Part shown: one piece after another, positions 36,571 through 46,896 of the stretch
How the letters are laid out: each line of letters starts with the position of its first letter
Numbering within the stretch: the stretch's first letter is position 1
Source: Ascidia mentula
Taxonomy: Eukaryota; Chordata; Ascidiacea; Phlebobranchia; Ascidiidae
Direction: 5' to 3'
DNA: 64,000 bases
Assembly (NCBI GenBank): GCA_947561715.1
Contig: OX387200.1
Location: 13,394,501-13,458,500 of the forward strand
Made by a program: the position numbers and the translations under genes
The notes under the pieces: generated by a model
Database searches by the model: none
What the model was told of the DNA's origin: nothing
Seen by the model: only the letters and a program-made list of their open reading frames with translations

Positions 36571-37962
36571 TTAATATTTTTTCAGTCCAATCTCGATGTC
36601 CCACTCAAATTCCATGCCGCACGGACAACGAAAGGGTTCGCCAGGGTTTATGAGCTGCGCAAATACTTTGCCACAGTCACAGTTAATTATTTTATGTTTA
36701 CACACAGCATTACAACAATCAATGCTCATCGTTGACTTAGGGACGCGATTCATCGCGTTACATACACATATGATAGAGTACCTTTCGCATTGGATACATT
36801 CGAAGGTGCCCTCCTCCTTTCGGAATTCTGGTTGAAAGTCCTGACAACATGGCATAAGCCGCATTGTGCTTCGACATGTCGGACATTTGCAGACTTTACT
36901 CCCCACTTCCACAAGAAACAGTTCATCTCTGCAACATTGTACCGCCACAGTCCATTCTTTCGAGCATCCCCAGCAGCGTGTTGATTTAGATTTGGAGGTA
37001 ACCAAGATTTCCTCTTTACATTCTGGACAGTTCAAGGAAATTACGCTTTCGCAAAGACTAATTGACTTGCTTTTAGGCAGGTCTTCAGGGCTTCTTGTTG
37101 GTCGTTTTCTGGTGGTCCGCTTATCGATGGGCGTGCTTGCGTGAGGTGATTCCGTGGCTTGGAACTCATCGGTCAAGTTGTAATCAGCTACAGTGTTTGG
37201 GACTTTGGCACTATCGCTCTTTGGGCTCTTATCAGTTGTAGTCGCAGCTTTCTTATCAGGTTGCTCCAGACTTGCACCTGGTGCTCCGGGATTTTTGTTA
37301 CCTTGCTTTTGCTTCAATTCTGATGTGTTTGCACGTTTTGATGGCTGAACATTTGCAAGCTCTGGGAAATCCAATTTACGTTTTGGGCAAACGAATTGTT
37401 TGTGACCCTTTTCCCCGCAGTATTTACAGGTTGCTACCTGACCATGGTAGGTAACATAAAATTCGCAGTCCAAAATTCTAATATAGCTTGGGATTGGGTT
37501 ATCTTCTAGGTCGGATACATTCATTGTGGCGATACGCATGCCTGAAAGCAAACCTTCTCTTCCTTTACGATGTATCATCTTGGAAACATTCCCATATTTT
37601 TTTGTCAACTCTTCTGCGATTGCCTGGTTTGGAAAGGGTATTGGAACCCATCCTACAGCGACATTAACTTTGTCGCTTTCATAAAGTCGTAGGTGTTTTA
37701 TCCCTTCTAGGGTACTAAGCTTTGCATATAGGTCGAGCACATGTTCTCTAGATGTACAGGTGATGTCAAAAGAGTTTCCCCTCATTTCAGCTATTCCAGT
37801 AAGCTTTTTGATTGAGTACTGTAGATTATTAAGAGTTTCTAACACATTTTCTCTTTTCAAAATGCCTTCCGCCTTCAAACTTAGACAGTTTGGCCTTCTC
37901 CATTCGGCCGACTTTTTATATGCTACTTGCGCGTAACTTGGCTTTTCTGCCATTTCTCGCAC
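36571..37962 (-). CDS. LINE ORF1: zinc-knuckle RNA-binding protein with a cysteine-rich C-terminus
   Basis: 463 codons (MREMAEKPSYAQ; a second Met at codon 4). Residues about 30-190 form an RRM-like ORF1 core ending GMRIATMNVSDLED...SYIRILDCEFYV. The CCHC knuckle CKYCGEKGHKQFVC follows. Then comes a basic, Ser/Lys/Pro-rich linker (residues about 215-305), and a C-terminal region of about 150 residues carrying many cysteines: CPEC, CWGC, CC, CKCPTC, CC, CIQC, CVC, CC, CKHKIINCDC and CPC. This could form several zinc ribbons. The core plus knuckle is typical of Tx1-clade ORF1, which coats the element RNA. The extra cysteine-rich tail I do not recognise. The stop lies 12 nt before the ORF2 start. 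Confidence 0.9.
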   Translation of the reverse strand: MREMAEKPSYAQVAYKKSAEWRRPNCLSLKAEGILKRENVLETLNNLQYSIKKLTGIAEMRGNSFDITCTSREHVLDLYAKLSTLEGIKHLRLYESDKVNVAVGWVPIPFPNQAIAEELTKKYGNVSKMIHRKGREGLLSGMRIATMNVSDLEDNPIPSYIRILDCEFYVTYHGQVATCKYCGEKGHKQFVCPKRKLDFPELANVQPSKRANTSELKQKQGNKNPGAPGASLEQPDKKAATTTDKSPKSDSAKVPNTVADYNLTDEFQATESPHASTPIDKRTTRKRPTRSPEDLPKSKSISLCESVISLNCPECKEEILVTSKSKSTRCWGCSKEWTVAVQCCRDELFLVEVGSKVCKCPTCRSTMRLMPCCQDFQPEFRKEEGTFECIQCERYSIICVCNAMNRVPKSTMSIDCCNAVCKHKIINCDCGKVFAQLINPGEPFRCPCGMEFEWDIEIGLKKY

Positions 37963-38289
37963 GTCCGCACACTACGCGTGCTACAGGTAGAATGGTTTTT
38001 CTTCTTGTGTTTTCGCGTGTGCCTGCTAGGTATTTGCGCCAACTAGTGCGATACCCGCGAGGGACTGGCTGCCGCCAGGAGTTGCTGTGTATCGTCAAGC
38101 CCTTTCCCTTATTCGTTGCGTTCTCTTCTTACTTTGTTCAATTTTATGCGTGGCGTTATCCGTTCACGTGGTGTGATATTCGTGGGGATTTGATGTACCC
38201 CGAATAAAATAGTTAACGGGCAAGGAAACTAATGATTGACCAATGAGAACACTTCTGTTATGACTTTCAACAAAAAATTGTGTTTGCAG

Positions 38290-38370
38290 ATGGGAACTAA
38301 TCAGGTTGATTCACAGGAGGGCATGACACCGTATGGTTTGGGTCGACAGCTAACAAACAAACCTGAATAA
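38290..38370 (+). pseudogene. Orphan exon 5 of a transgelin C-like gene
   Basis: An 81-nt exon with intact acceptor (TGTGTTTGCAG) and stop. It encodes MGTNQVDSQEGMTPYGLGRQ and the NKPE end, and is preceded by the end of intron 4 from 38222. Its VDSQEG matches gene D, not C (VASQKG), so it shares a more recent ancestor with D. Exons 1-4 are gone; the LINE 5' end lies 9 bp upstream of the surviving intron. Confidence 0.9.
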
Positions 38371-39227
38371 CTGAAAGTTGCTCTTCTGGTGTAATCGCAT
38401 TTGCAAATCGCGTTGTTATCATTAAATGGGAACTTATTTTTCTCAAACCAAAGTATTTTTCTCAAACCAAAGTTTTTTTCCAAACTTGATCCACATATAA
38501 GCCTATATAACAAATAGATCTGTGCGAATAATAACGCTACGATGTTTTGTAGTATTTCAACTCAAATTTATTAACAAAAATAACAGGCGTTGGCCCTGTT
38601 CACAGCTTATCATTAAAATTCGCACAGATTTCTGTTTTACACATACCTATATGTGGATAAAGTGTGAAAAAACCCGGTGACCCGGTGTAAAAGTATCTTC
38701 CCACCGTCACTATCATTGGATAAAGCGTTCCGCATGATGAGACAGCTTTTTGTAAAAACAAAAACTTTTTTAAAACTTGTATCTGTTAATAATTTTGGGC
38801 TGATTTTTACGCTACGTCACTGGATCTTGCCGTTAGACTTGCGAACCGTTGGGGGGTCTTCGGCAACTTCTTGATACACGTGTTATGTGATTGCTAAATC
38901 ACAATTTTCGAAAATTATTCACGAATTTCGCAATAGGCCAAAAACATGCTTAATTCCTGCAGAATATTGTAATCTTTTCATATGGCAAACAAAAACACAT
39001 GCCTGTGTGACAGTCTGGACTTAAAAAATATTAATGGGGTCTGCGACTACTCTTCATCATCAAAAGGGGGACCAACCGGCACCAACCGGCACCAACCGGC
39101 AACAGTTGCGGGACAGCAGAGACATCTACAGCTTAAGGAGAGTTTGAAGAATTAGGAGTAAATGACCAACAACTGCCTGCGACAGAAGAAGATGTAGGGT
39201 ATCTGATAGAAGAGAGCACCTGATTGC

Positions 39228-39548
39228 TTACGGTGGACGATCTGTCACAAAGTGTGAGGGAAACCATTCCACCATCTGGAGAGAACTGCTAGCTGCTGTG
39301 TATACGACCTTCTCTTTTAGCTGCATTACTTCTTTACAAAGCCCCGCAATTTGCTCTACTAAAGAGCTTAGGTCTAACTTTGACGTTTTGGTAGGTGTCA
39401 CAGCAAAGATGTTTTGCCTCTGTGGATCCTCACATGATCCAACCGACTCAGCTAACCGCACCCAAGTGCCGTCACATAAAACATATTCGCGGACGCTAGA
39501 GGCGATAAGGAGATGACGATAAAAATATGTAACAAATGCACGAAACAC
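39228..39548 (-). CDS. Duplicated antisense open frame, second copy
   Basis: 106 codons, nearly the same as 27698-28105 (VLCDGTWVRLAESVGSCED, LSSLVEQIAGLCKEVMQLKEKV). The reading frame diverges after KEKVVY, ending at 39228, so at least one copy is not maintained. Unrecognised and possibly a non-coding repeat. Confidence 0.22.
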   Translation of the reverse strand: MFRAFVTYFYRHLLIASSVREYVLCDGTWVRLAESVGSCEDPQRQNIFAVTPTKTSKLDLSSLVEQIAGLCKEVMQLKEKVVYTAASSSLQMVEWFPSHFVTDRPP

Positions 39549-40005
39549 AGGAATATTCTATTATCAGATCTTCGCGAAATAACACGCGTGACAGCCTTTT
39601 CACGTACTTCGTCATTTGTCAAGCAAATCATCACCAATCTTAACAGACTTCACCGTCGCAAAAGGATCAGTTTTACAGCATTGGACAAAACAACTGTTGA
39701 CAGTCATACTGTTGCCATTTACAAAACAGAAATTTGTCACGTCGTTACTGACATGAGTCACGTTCGTTCTACGACGGAAATTTCTAGCGGGAATTACTAA
39801 AAGACTAATTGATGGCATTGTTTGTATTTTGTTTTGTTTTGTGTGGTTGTTTGTTTTGGGTGTTTTGAGTTGTTATTTTGTTTTTGAAAAAAACGAGCGC
39901 TTGTGAATTTTCGTGAATATGCCGCTTTGAAGTAATGTTCCGATCTCATGCTGCGGAACAGCAGCTAAACTTTACAAAGCTGTATTTCGCCATTGAGTTA
40001 TGATA

Positions 40006-40117
40006 AAAGAGTATGGTTTATCAAGGGAGATTGCAAGCATGGCTGAAGGTCGGTACAGTTTTATGTATGTTGATAAATGCGATTGCTGAAAATCCTATCA
40101 AGAAATACCACACTACG
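40006..40117 (+). pseudogene. Transgelin B pseudogene: exon 1 fused to exon 2 (copy 2)
   Basis: Same fusion point as at 28581-28692 (GCAAGC joined to ATGGCTGAAGG), with a few substitutions. The identical breakpoint shows that the B copy was broken before the block was duplicated. B-like flank (39893-40000) precedes it. Confidence 0.85.
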
Positions 40118-40581
40118 GTAAATGTTTGTGTACCATGTAATTATTATTTGTATTTGCATTTGTAACGGCCGTCTAGGAACATCTTGTCGGAGCACTTTAC
40201 ATTTTTGTGAGTTGAGAAAAAACCAGCCGAGAGAAACAGAGGGTTATTTGCCGAGCCCAACAGTGTGGTGGATATTTTAACATCAAGAAGTTGTTCATTA
40301 TTTGACAAAATATGCGTAATAATTATACGTTGGTATTCAAACTTTCGTTTTTTGCTGCCTAGATCACTGACGTTTGTATGTTTTATCTTACAGGCTACGA
40401 ATTTCAATAGATAATATCCGACATGATCAGGCAACCATGTTGAAAAGGACATTGGCAGTCTTATTTATTCTATGACACATTGTGTTACCTCTTTTACCCC
40501 TAAAAGTTATAATAAATATTTTATAACTTGGCAGGAGCCAGGGCATATTTATTAGCATTTACTGCAGACATAGAAAACAAA

Positions 40582-41497
40582 ATGGCAAATCGACCAACAG
40601 AATTTGGAATGTCAGGAGAGATTTCCTCAAAAATGATTGCAAAATATTCCGAAGAGGACGAATTGGAAGTCGTGGCTTGGATTGAGAGAATTACCAGTGA
40701 GAGCCCAAGCGGACGGGGTAGAGAGGTGTAACATTTTTTTTTAGTTTCTTTAACTTAAGTATCATGACGTTTTTTGTTGTTTAGGCGTTTCACGCGTGGT
40801 TAAAAGATGGTCTGGTTCTTTGCGAGTTAATGAACAAACTGAGTCCAGGTAGCTGCAAACCAAACAACGTTTCAGGCATCAGATTTGAGGTAGACGTACT
40901 AGTTTTTTTTCAAGACAATACCATTGAAATTTACACTTGTGCTTTTTTCCCATAATTTCATGTTGCTCTTATAAGTACTTTCACATGAAAAGTTATTGAC
41001 TGTGTTTTTCAGGCAATGAAAAGAAGCAAAGAAATGGAAAACATCGCCATGTTTTTGTCAGCGGCTCGCAAATTTGGCGTTGAGCCAAATAATTTATTTC
41101 AGGTTTGAGTTGAAATTTTATTGATAAACCTTCCATACAAAACTTTCTTTCAACATTTTGCAGACCACTGATCTTTACGAGTCTCAGAACTTGGACCAAG
41201 TTCAAGTCACTTTATTCGAACTCAGCGCAGCCGCACGAAAAAAAGGCGTAAACCTTCCACAAATAGGAGTAAAGATAGCCGAAACAAATGTGCGTGAATT
41301 TGATGAACAGAAAACCAGAGAAGACCGTAATGTCATTGGCTTACAGGTAAGGAAACTAATGATTGACCAATGAGAACACTTCTGTTATGATTTTCAACAA
41401 AAAATTGTGTTTGCAGATGGGAACTAATCAGGTTGATTCACAGGAGGGCATGACACCGTATGGTATGGGTCGACAGCTAACAAACAAACCTGAATAA
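40582..41497 (+). CDS. Transgelin/calponin-like protein D, complete, recent copy of C
   Basis: Exons 40582-40725, 40785-40889, 41013-41102, 41164-41346 and 41417-41497, with the same sizes and phases as gene C; 200 residues. Frame and splice sites are intact, so it may be expressed. Several normally constant positions differ from C: KGYGLS is TEFGMS, SSKIDAKYS is SSKMIAKYS, EGRNVIGLQ is EDRNVIGLQ, and QKGMTPYG in the CLIK repeat is QEGMTPYG. These suggest weakened constraint or altered actin binding. An upstream in-frame ATG exists at 40528, but the MANRP start matches the paralogues. AATAAA lies at 41689-41694. Confidence 0.9.
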
Positions 41498-42755
41498 CTG
41501 AAAGTTGCTCTTTTGGTGTAATCGCATTTGGAGTTGTTATCATTAAATGAAAACTTATTTTATCAAACCAAATTCGCAAATGCAGCATATATAGTTCACC
41601 TTGACTTCAACACTTGTCACCAGTGTAAAGTTTAAATGTAAAAAAGAACCAAACTATACTCTGTGTATCTTAATGTGCTTATATATGTAATAAACACACA
41701 GAACATTTGTACGCATGTCACTAAGCAATTCTTACTGGACGGAAAGTCATAATCGAAAAAATCCAAACTGTTTAAAAACATGCAGAAAACCCGTCCTGTG
41801 CAGTTTTAAGGCTAAATTGTTTGATCATTTGCTAAAAAAAGGTCGGGCAGAAAAATGGTGTTGTTTATTCTGTTGCATCGTAACCCACACGACAAGTTGT
41901 AACTGTTGATCACATGCGGTATTTCCACCCTAACTTCAGTCCAGACCCCACGAAAGGGGGGTAAAACCATTGTTTGCTTTGAATATGTAAAATTTCACCA
42001 GAAAGAATAAAAAATGTGTTGTAGTGTCAGGGCATCTATACCAACCATACAAAGATCGAATTTAAGACTGATGGCGCCAGTACATCGATACCAATAGGTG
42101 GAAGTGGGAAATACTCACAATTTCTTCGCCGCTGATTGGCAGCATTGGTCAACCGCCCCACCCACATACCAAGAAGAAAACCTGATCTTTTACACCAGCT
42201 AATAAAAGAAGATACTTTTTTTTCCAAACTTGATCCACATATCAGCCTATGTAACATATAAATCTGTGCGAATAATAACGCTACGATTTTGTGTAGTATT
42301 TCAACTTAAATTTATAAACAGATTTCTGTTTTACACATACCTTCATGTGGATAAAGTTTGAAAAAAACCGGTGACCCGGTGTAAAAGTATCTTCCCACTG
42401 TCACTATCATTGGATAAAGCGTTCCGCATGATGAGACAGCATTTTGTAAAAACAAAAACTTTTCTAAAACTTGTATCTGTTAATAGTTTTGGGCTGATTT
42501 TTACGCTACGTCACTGGATCTTGCCGTTAGACTTGCGAACCGTTGGGGGGTTTTCGGCAACTTCTTGATACACGTGTTATGTGATTGCTAAATCACGATT
42601 TTCGAAAATTATTCACGAATTTCGCAATAGGCCAAAAACATGCCTAATTACTGCAGAATATTGTAATCTTTTCATGTGGCAAACAAAAACACATGCCTGT
42701 GTGACAGTCTGGACTTAAAAAATATTAATAGGGTCTGCGACTACTCTTACGTCAT

Positions 42756-43090
42756 CAAAAGGGACCCGCCAGCAGAAAAAGCTTGAGAACCACTCTGCTG
42801 ACTGTTGTAGTGCGATGCTGCAACCCTTTTACAAAAAAGTTTGCTTTCGGTAACTGCTTCTATTAAGACGTAGATTTTTTTATCAGTAATATATGAATCA
42901 ATGTTTCCATTGAGTTTGTGACAACCCTTTGCTTGCAAGTTTTAAAAGTATTGTTTTTTTTGACAATTAACTGACTTCGTATTAGGTGTATTATTTTATT
43001 AAATATTTGCAGTTTCACAGTATGTGCAAGGTACAACACCTGTTCTAAATATTTTTTATACATCAATATTAATGTGACCATTTCCTTTAA
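42756..43090. other. Spacer between the duplicated block and DNAJC11
   Basis: AT-rich. At 42776-42798 it carries GCTTGAGAACCACTCTG, the reverse of a hAT-like CAGxGTGGTTCTCAA end, so a truncated MITE may sit at the block boundary. The DNAJC11 promoter must also be here. No gene is seen. Confidence 0.35.
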
Positions 43091-46000
43091 ATGGCTCTTA
43101 CTGGACTTGAGGAGCTGGTGGACAATGAGGACTATTATAGTTTATTGAATGCTTCACGAGAGGTAGCCTACTATGTTTTTGTTTTTTCAGTAGCAAAGTT
43201 TTACCATCTTTCTGTAACACTGACACATTTTTCAGGCTTCACAAGAAGAACTGAAAAGTTCTTACCGTAAGTTATGCATGGTGTACCACCCTGACAAGCA
43301 TGACTCATCCATAAGTCGAGAGGCATCAGAAATATTTGGAAGAATACAAACAGCATATACCAGTAAAATATTTGGGACAAACTGCTTTTCTTGTTTAATT
43401 TAGTGGCATTAATAAATAGAGGACTTTTGATTATCTATTTATTAGAAATGTTATGTAAAATATCAACTAAATATTATTTGCACAGTTCTCAGCGACCCAG
43501 TAAGAAGGCATATATATGATGTATATGGAAAGAAAGGTTTGGATGCTGATTGGCAGGTAAAGAGCAAGTTCAGCATGCCACAAGACTTTTCAAATATTTG
43601 ACATATTCTGCCAATGGCTTTTAAATTTTGTGTTGATAGCTTATTGAAAGAAGAAAAACACCACAAGAAATGCAAGAAGAATATGAACGAATGCAGAGGC
43701 TTCGTGCCCAACATCGGTTGGAAGAGAGAACGCATCCAAATGTGTGCTTATTTAACTGTGCATGTTAAGGTGTAAAAATGCAATTCAGTTAGAAACATTT
43801 GTGTTTTTTAGGGTACATTTAGTGTTACTGTCAATGCAACTTCCTTGTTTGATGAGCAGAACATTTATGAAGATGAATATTACAATCAGCAATTAGTGTT
43901 GCCTGACATAACTAAAATGGCTATGTCTCAATCAATAGAGGTATATAGTTGTGTGTTGGCTTTTGTTTTTATATGTAGTTATGGTCAACAACTTACTGCT
44001 CAGTGACACAACATGAGTGTATTACATCATACAAACCACATATTAATGTATATGCAGGCTCCACTTTCAATGTCACATACAGCTACACTGAGTGGAAATC
44101 TTGAATCAAATAATGGAAATGGATCTGGAAATTTTAATGTAGCTGTGAGAAAAACATTAACGTCCAAGTCATGGGCAGAGGTAACAATTTTTTTTATATA
44201 AGCTTGCACTCATAATTTATTAGTTTTTGTTTTGTAGATGATGATTGGGGCCACTGATTCCAGTGGATATAACTTTGCTTTGAAAGGATACCGATCAATG
44301 GGTGGTGGTCTGTAAGTAAAAAAAAATTGTAGGAATATTTTATTGCATTTCCAAGTTAAATATAAAAATAAAGAGTACTCTATATCAGTGGTTCTCAAAC
44401 GTGTTAGATCCAAGGCTTACTTGGATCTGATTTCATTTGTGATACACCAAACATATTGATTTGACATGCATCCAAAACTGTTTTTTTGTAGAGACAGTCC
44501 AGTTATTTACCTTTTAGTGTGACTTTTATGTGGGAAGATATTTTGTCAAAAATTATTTTCTAATAAAGATATAAAATTCGAAAAGCTTTTTTAAAAATTG
44601 AAGTATGCTTTTGACAATCCTAAAACTACCTACCATTTAGGAGCTTTTGACAAAGAAATCTAAATGATTTTATTAAATGAAAAGTTCCCGTGTGGTGTCA
44701 TAAGGCGTGTATTTAAACATGATGTATCCTGTAACGCAATTCGGGTAATTAATTGTTTAGTTAACCTATGTTTGTCCTTGGGCCATGTGCGACAATAATG
44801 TCGATAAACTTTGTTGAAGTTGCATAAGTTCAGCGCATTTTGCAGTCCAAATTGCGTAAGTATTCTTGGAGGTTGGCAACAAAATTTTGTGAAGAGTCGG
44901 CCCAATATACCAACTGTTCGTTTGTAATTTATTCTGCAGGTTTGCAATTATTCATTTTCCTTTGGGAATGATGTTACAAGATGACGTATTAGCCGTTCGT
45001 TTGCCGGGAGCCAATTTAACGGTGGGTCGAGTGATGGGCGATAACTTGTATGGTTCATTGGATCTTTCGATGGGCGATGCACACCATTTATCTTCAAACC
45101 TCGTGAAAGACACGTCTCGGTGGCGGTTTGCAGCGAAATTACAAGTTAGTGTTTTTCTAATGCAACATGTTTCTCCTCAACTGGACTGTTCGCTTGTTTA
45201 CAGCTAGGAATACCACATAGCTTTGGAGTTCTAAGCGTCACATACAAAATGCCAGACGAACATGCGGATTTTAAATTTGCCATAAAGTAAGCAATATACA
45301 TTTGGCAATGTTACAACAAGGCTTAAACGAAGTTGTGTTTGTTGTTTGTTTATAGAGGAGGAACGTTTGGATGTATGGTGGAGTATGGAGGACAACACCA
45401 GCTCTCTGCTCATTCTGTCATATCTGCGCATGTTAACATTGGAGTTCCTCTTGGTGTATCAGTGAAGTTAAAGTAAACTATATTGTTTTTGTTTTAAATC
45501 GCCGTTCGAACACATTTGTTTTTTAAATAAAGCGGATCGATTGCAAATAGTGTCTTTAATATCTCTGCTCGTAATATACCCCTGATTTAGTTTAATGCAT
45601 TTTCTGAATATCTTTTGAATGTATATTTACGATTGTTCTCAGGCTTAACAGAGTTTCGCAAACCTACGTAGTTCCAATCATCTTGTCGGACGATGTTAAC
45701 TTTGTAGCCGCTTTTTATGGAACCATTGTTCCAGTGGCAGTTTATACTGCTCTACAAACGCTGGTTATTCGTCCTTATTTAAAACGAAAAAAAGAAAGGT
45801 AAACGAGTAAATTAAGATGTGGATTGGTTTGTGATTAAAACAATTTGATCATTATTTAGAGAAGCTGAAGAAAATGAACAGTCCCAAGTGAACGATACGA
45901 ACAGAAAACGAAAAGAAGCGGAAGAAACGGTGAAAAAAATGTTTCTGGAAATTTGACTAATTTTAATTAGATTCCACCAAGGACTCAGCATGGATTTTGT

Positions 46001-46896
46001 CGCTCATAACGTTCAGAGCCCAGTACTCCATAATCTCATCATAGTCCTGTGTTGTTTTTTGTTTGAGGTTGTTTGTCAATGTAATGACACTTACTGTTTG
46101 TGGTGCCCGAAGTTGAATAGTATTTTTGCATAATAATTTTGTTGCTTGGGGTTTTCTTGCGCTAAATTTATGCAATGACTTTTATGTTTTTCAAAACAAG
46201 GTTAAAATGATGAAGCAGTCAACAGAGCGCAAAATCGAGTCAGAGGAACGCAAAATGGGGTTGATCATATCAGAAGCTCTCTACGGCCGTCTTGTGGCCG
46301 ACAACAGGTGGGCGGAGAAGTCGCTAGATGTTTTCGCATTCCGTGACTGAACTTTGATAGGATTATATGCCCAAATATATAAAAATATATCTCTATGTAT
46401 GCCAGAATGCAATGCAACCCTCTGAACTTAGTAGTGAATTATCCCAACACAGTTATTCGCGTGTAAGCATTTTATTAGCACAATATGCCTGGTGTTTTCA
46501 GTTCATCGATGACAAGAGTTGTTGATGTGACCATTCCATTGCAAAATCTCGTCGAAAATTCGAGACTTCAGCTTCCCGCCGGTATAACAAAAAGCGGCCT
46601 GCCAGGATTTTACGATCCATCGCCGGGCAGCGACAAAAAACTGAAGGTGCCTCGCTTTGAAGTTTTTTGTATTATGTTCTGCTACATAAACCTGTTGGTT
46701 GAATCGTACGACAAGTGTGTAGACATTAAATTTACAAATGTTACTGAGACGTTATACTGTAGCAACAAATCACATTGGTTTTTTGCTAATAGAATAAATA
46801 TATCATATTTATTAGATTACCTACAAGTTTCGTGGAGGAATACATCAAGTTGTTATTGAAGATCAAGAAGCTGTCCGGATTCCTTTGAGAAGTTAG
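43091..46896 (+). CDS. DNAJC11: DNAJC11 orthologue, complete, 15 exons
   Basis: Exons: 43091-43162, 43236-43362, 43486-43556, 43640-43741, 43812-43940, 44058-44180, 44238-44311, 44940-45144, 45204-45286, 45356-45472, 45643-45798, 45860-45929, 46201-46307, 46502-46646 and 46816-46896, in phase, giving 553 residues (human about 559). The N-terminal J domain (residues about 14-82) has the catalytic HPD in MVYHPDKHD. The central part matches the family: HPxGTFSVTVNATSLFD, SQSIEAPLSMS, LGIPHSFGVLS and LNRVSQTYVVPI. The C-terminal DUF3395 region includes EERKMGLIISEALYG, VVDVTIPLQ and KSGLPGFYDP. The family acts at mitochondria with the MICOS/SAM complexes in cristae organisation. If the donor at 45930 is not used, a premature TGA follows at once (45953), so retention would truncate the protein. 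AATAAA lies at 47050-47055. Confidence 0.97.

Larger units (their letters stand above)
32761..38213 (-). mobile_element. LINE (Tx1/L1-like), near full length, minus strand, with poly(A)
   Basis: Reads right to left: a 5' UTR of about 250 bp, ORF1 (37962-36571), ORF2 (from 36559), a 3' UTR of about 80 bp, and a 37-base T run at 32761-32797, which is its poly(A) tail. Coding is intact except for one shift near 33426. Its tail abuts the 3' end of the plus-strand LINE. I could not define a target duplication: the left flank belongs to the other LINE and the right flank is transgelin intron 4. The exact 5' limit (about 38213) is set by where the transgelin intron similarity resumes at 38222. Confidence 0.9.
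27640..39062. repeat. Duplicated block, copy 1 (split by two LINEs)
   Basis: 27640-29150 and 38215-39062 together match the single block 39063-42755. Matching landmarks, in order, are the ACCAACCGGC-rich start, the antisense open frame, the B-like fusion pseudogene, the C 5' flank, C intron 4 plus exon 5, and the TGATCCACATAT-to-ATCAAAAGGG 3' end. Relative to copy 2 it lacks C exons 1-4 (replaced by LINEs) and about 650 bp of 3' flank after 38430. Confidence 0.85.
39063..42755. repeat. Duplicated block, copy 2 (uninterrupted)
   Basis: Carries, in order, ACCAACCGGC triplicates (39072-39105), the antisense open frame, the B fusion pseudogene, the C 5' flank, complete gene D, the C 3' flank, and a 3' segment (42225-42755) matching 38465-39062. 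The junction with copy 1 is at about 39063. Close identity over non-coding sequence indicates a recent tandem duplication. Confidence 0.85.

Noticed and set aside
44386-44660. CAGTGGTTCTCAAACG, a hAT-like terminus in DNAJC11 intron 7
   Set aside because: I found no matching inverted end or 8-bp duplication within the intron, so it may be an old fragment or chance.
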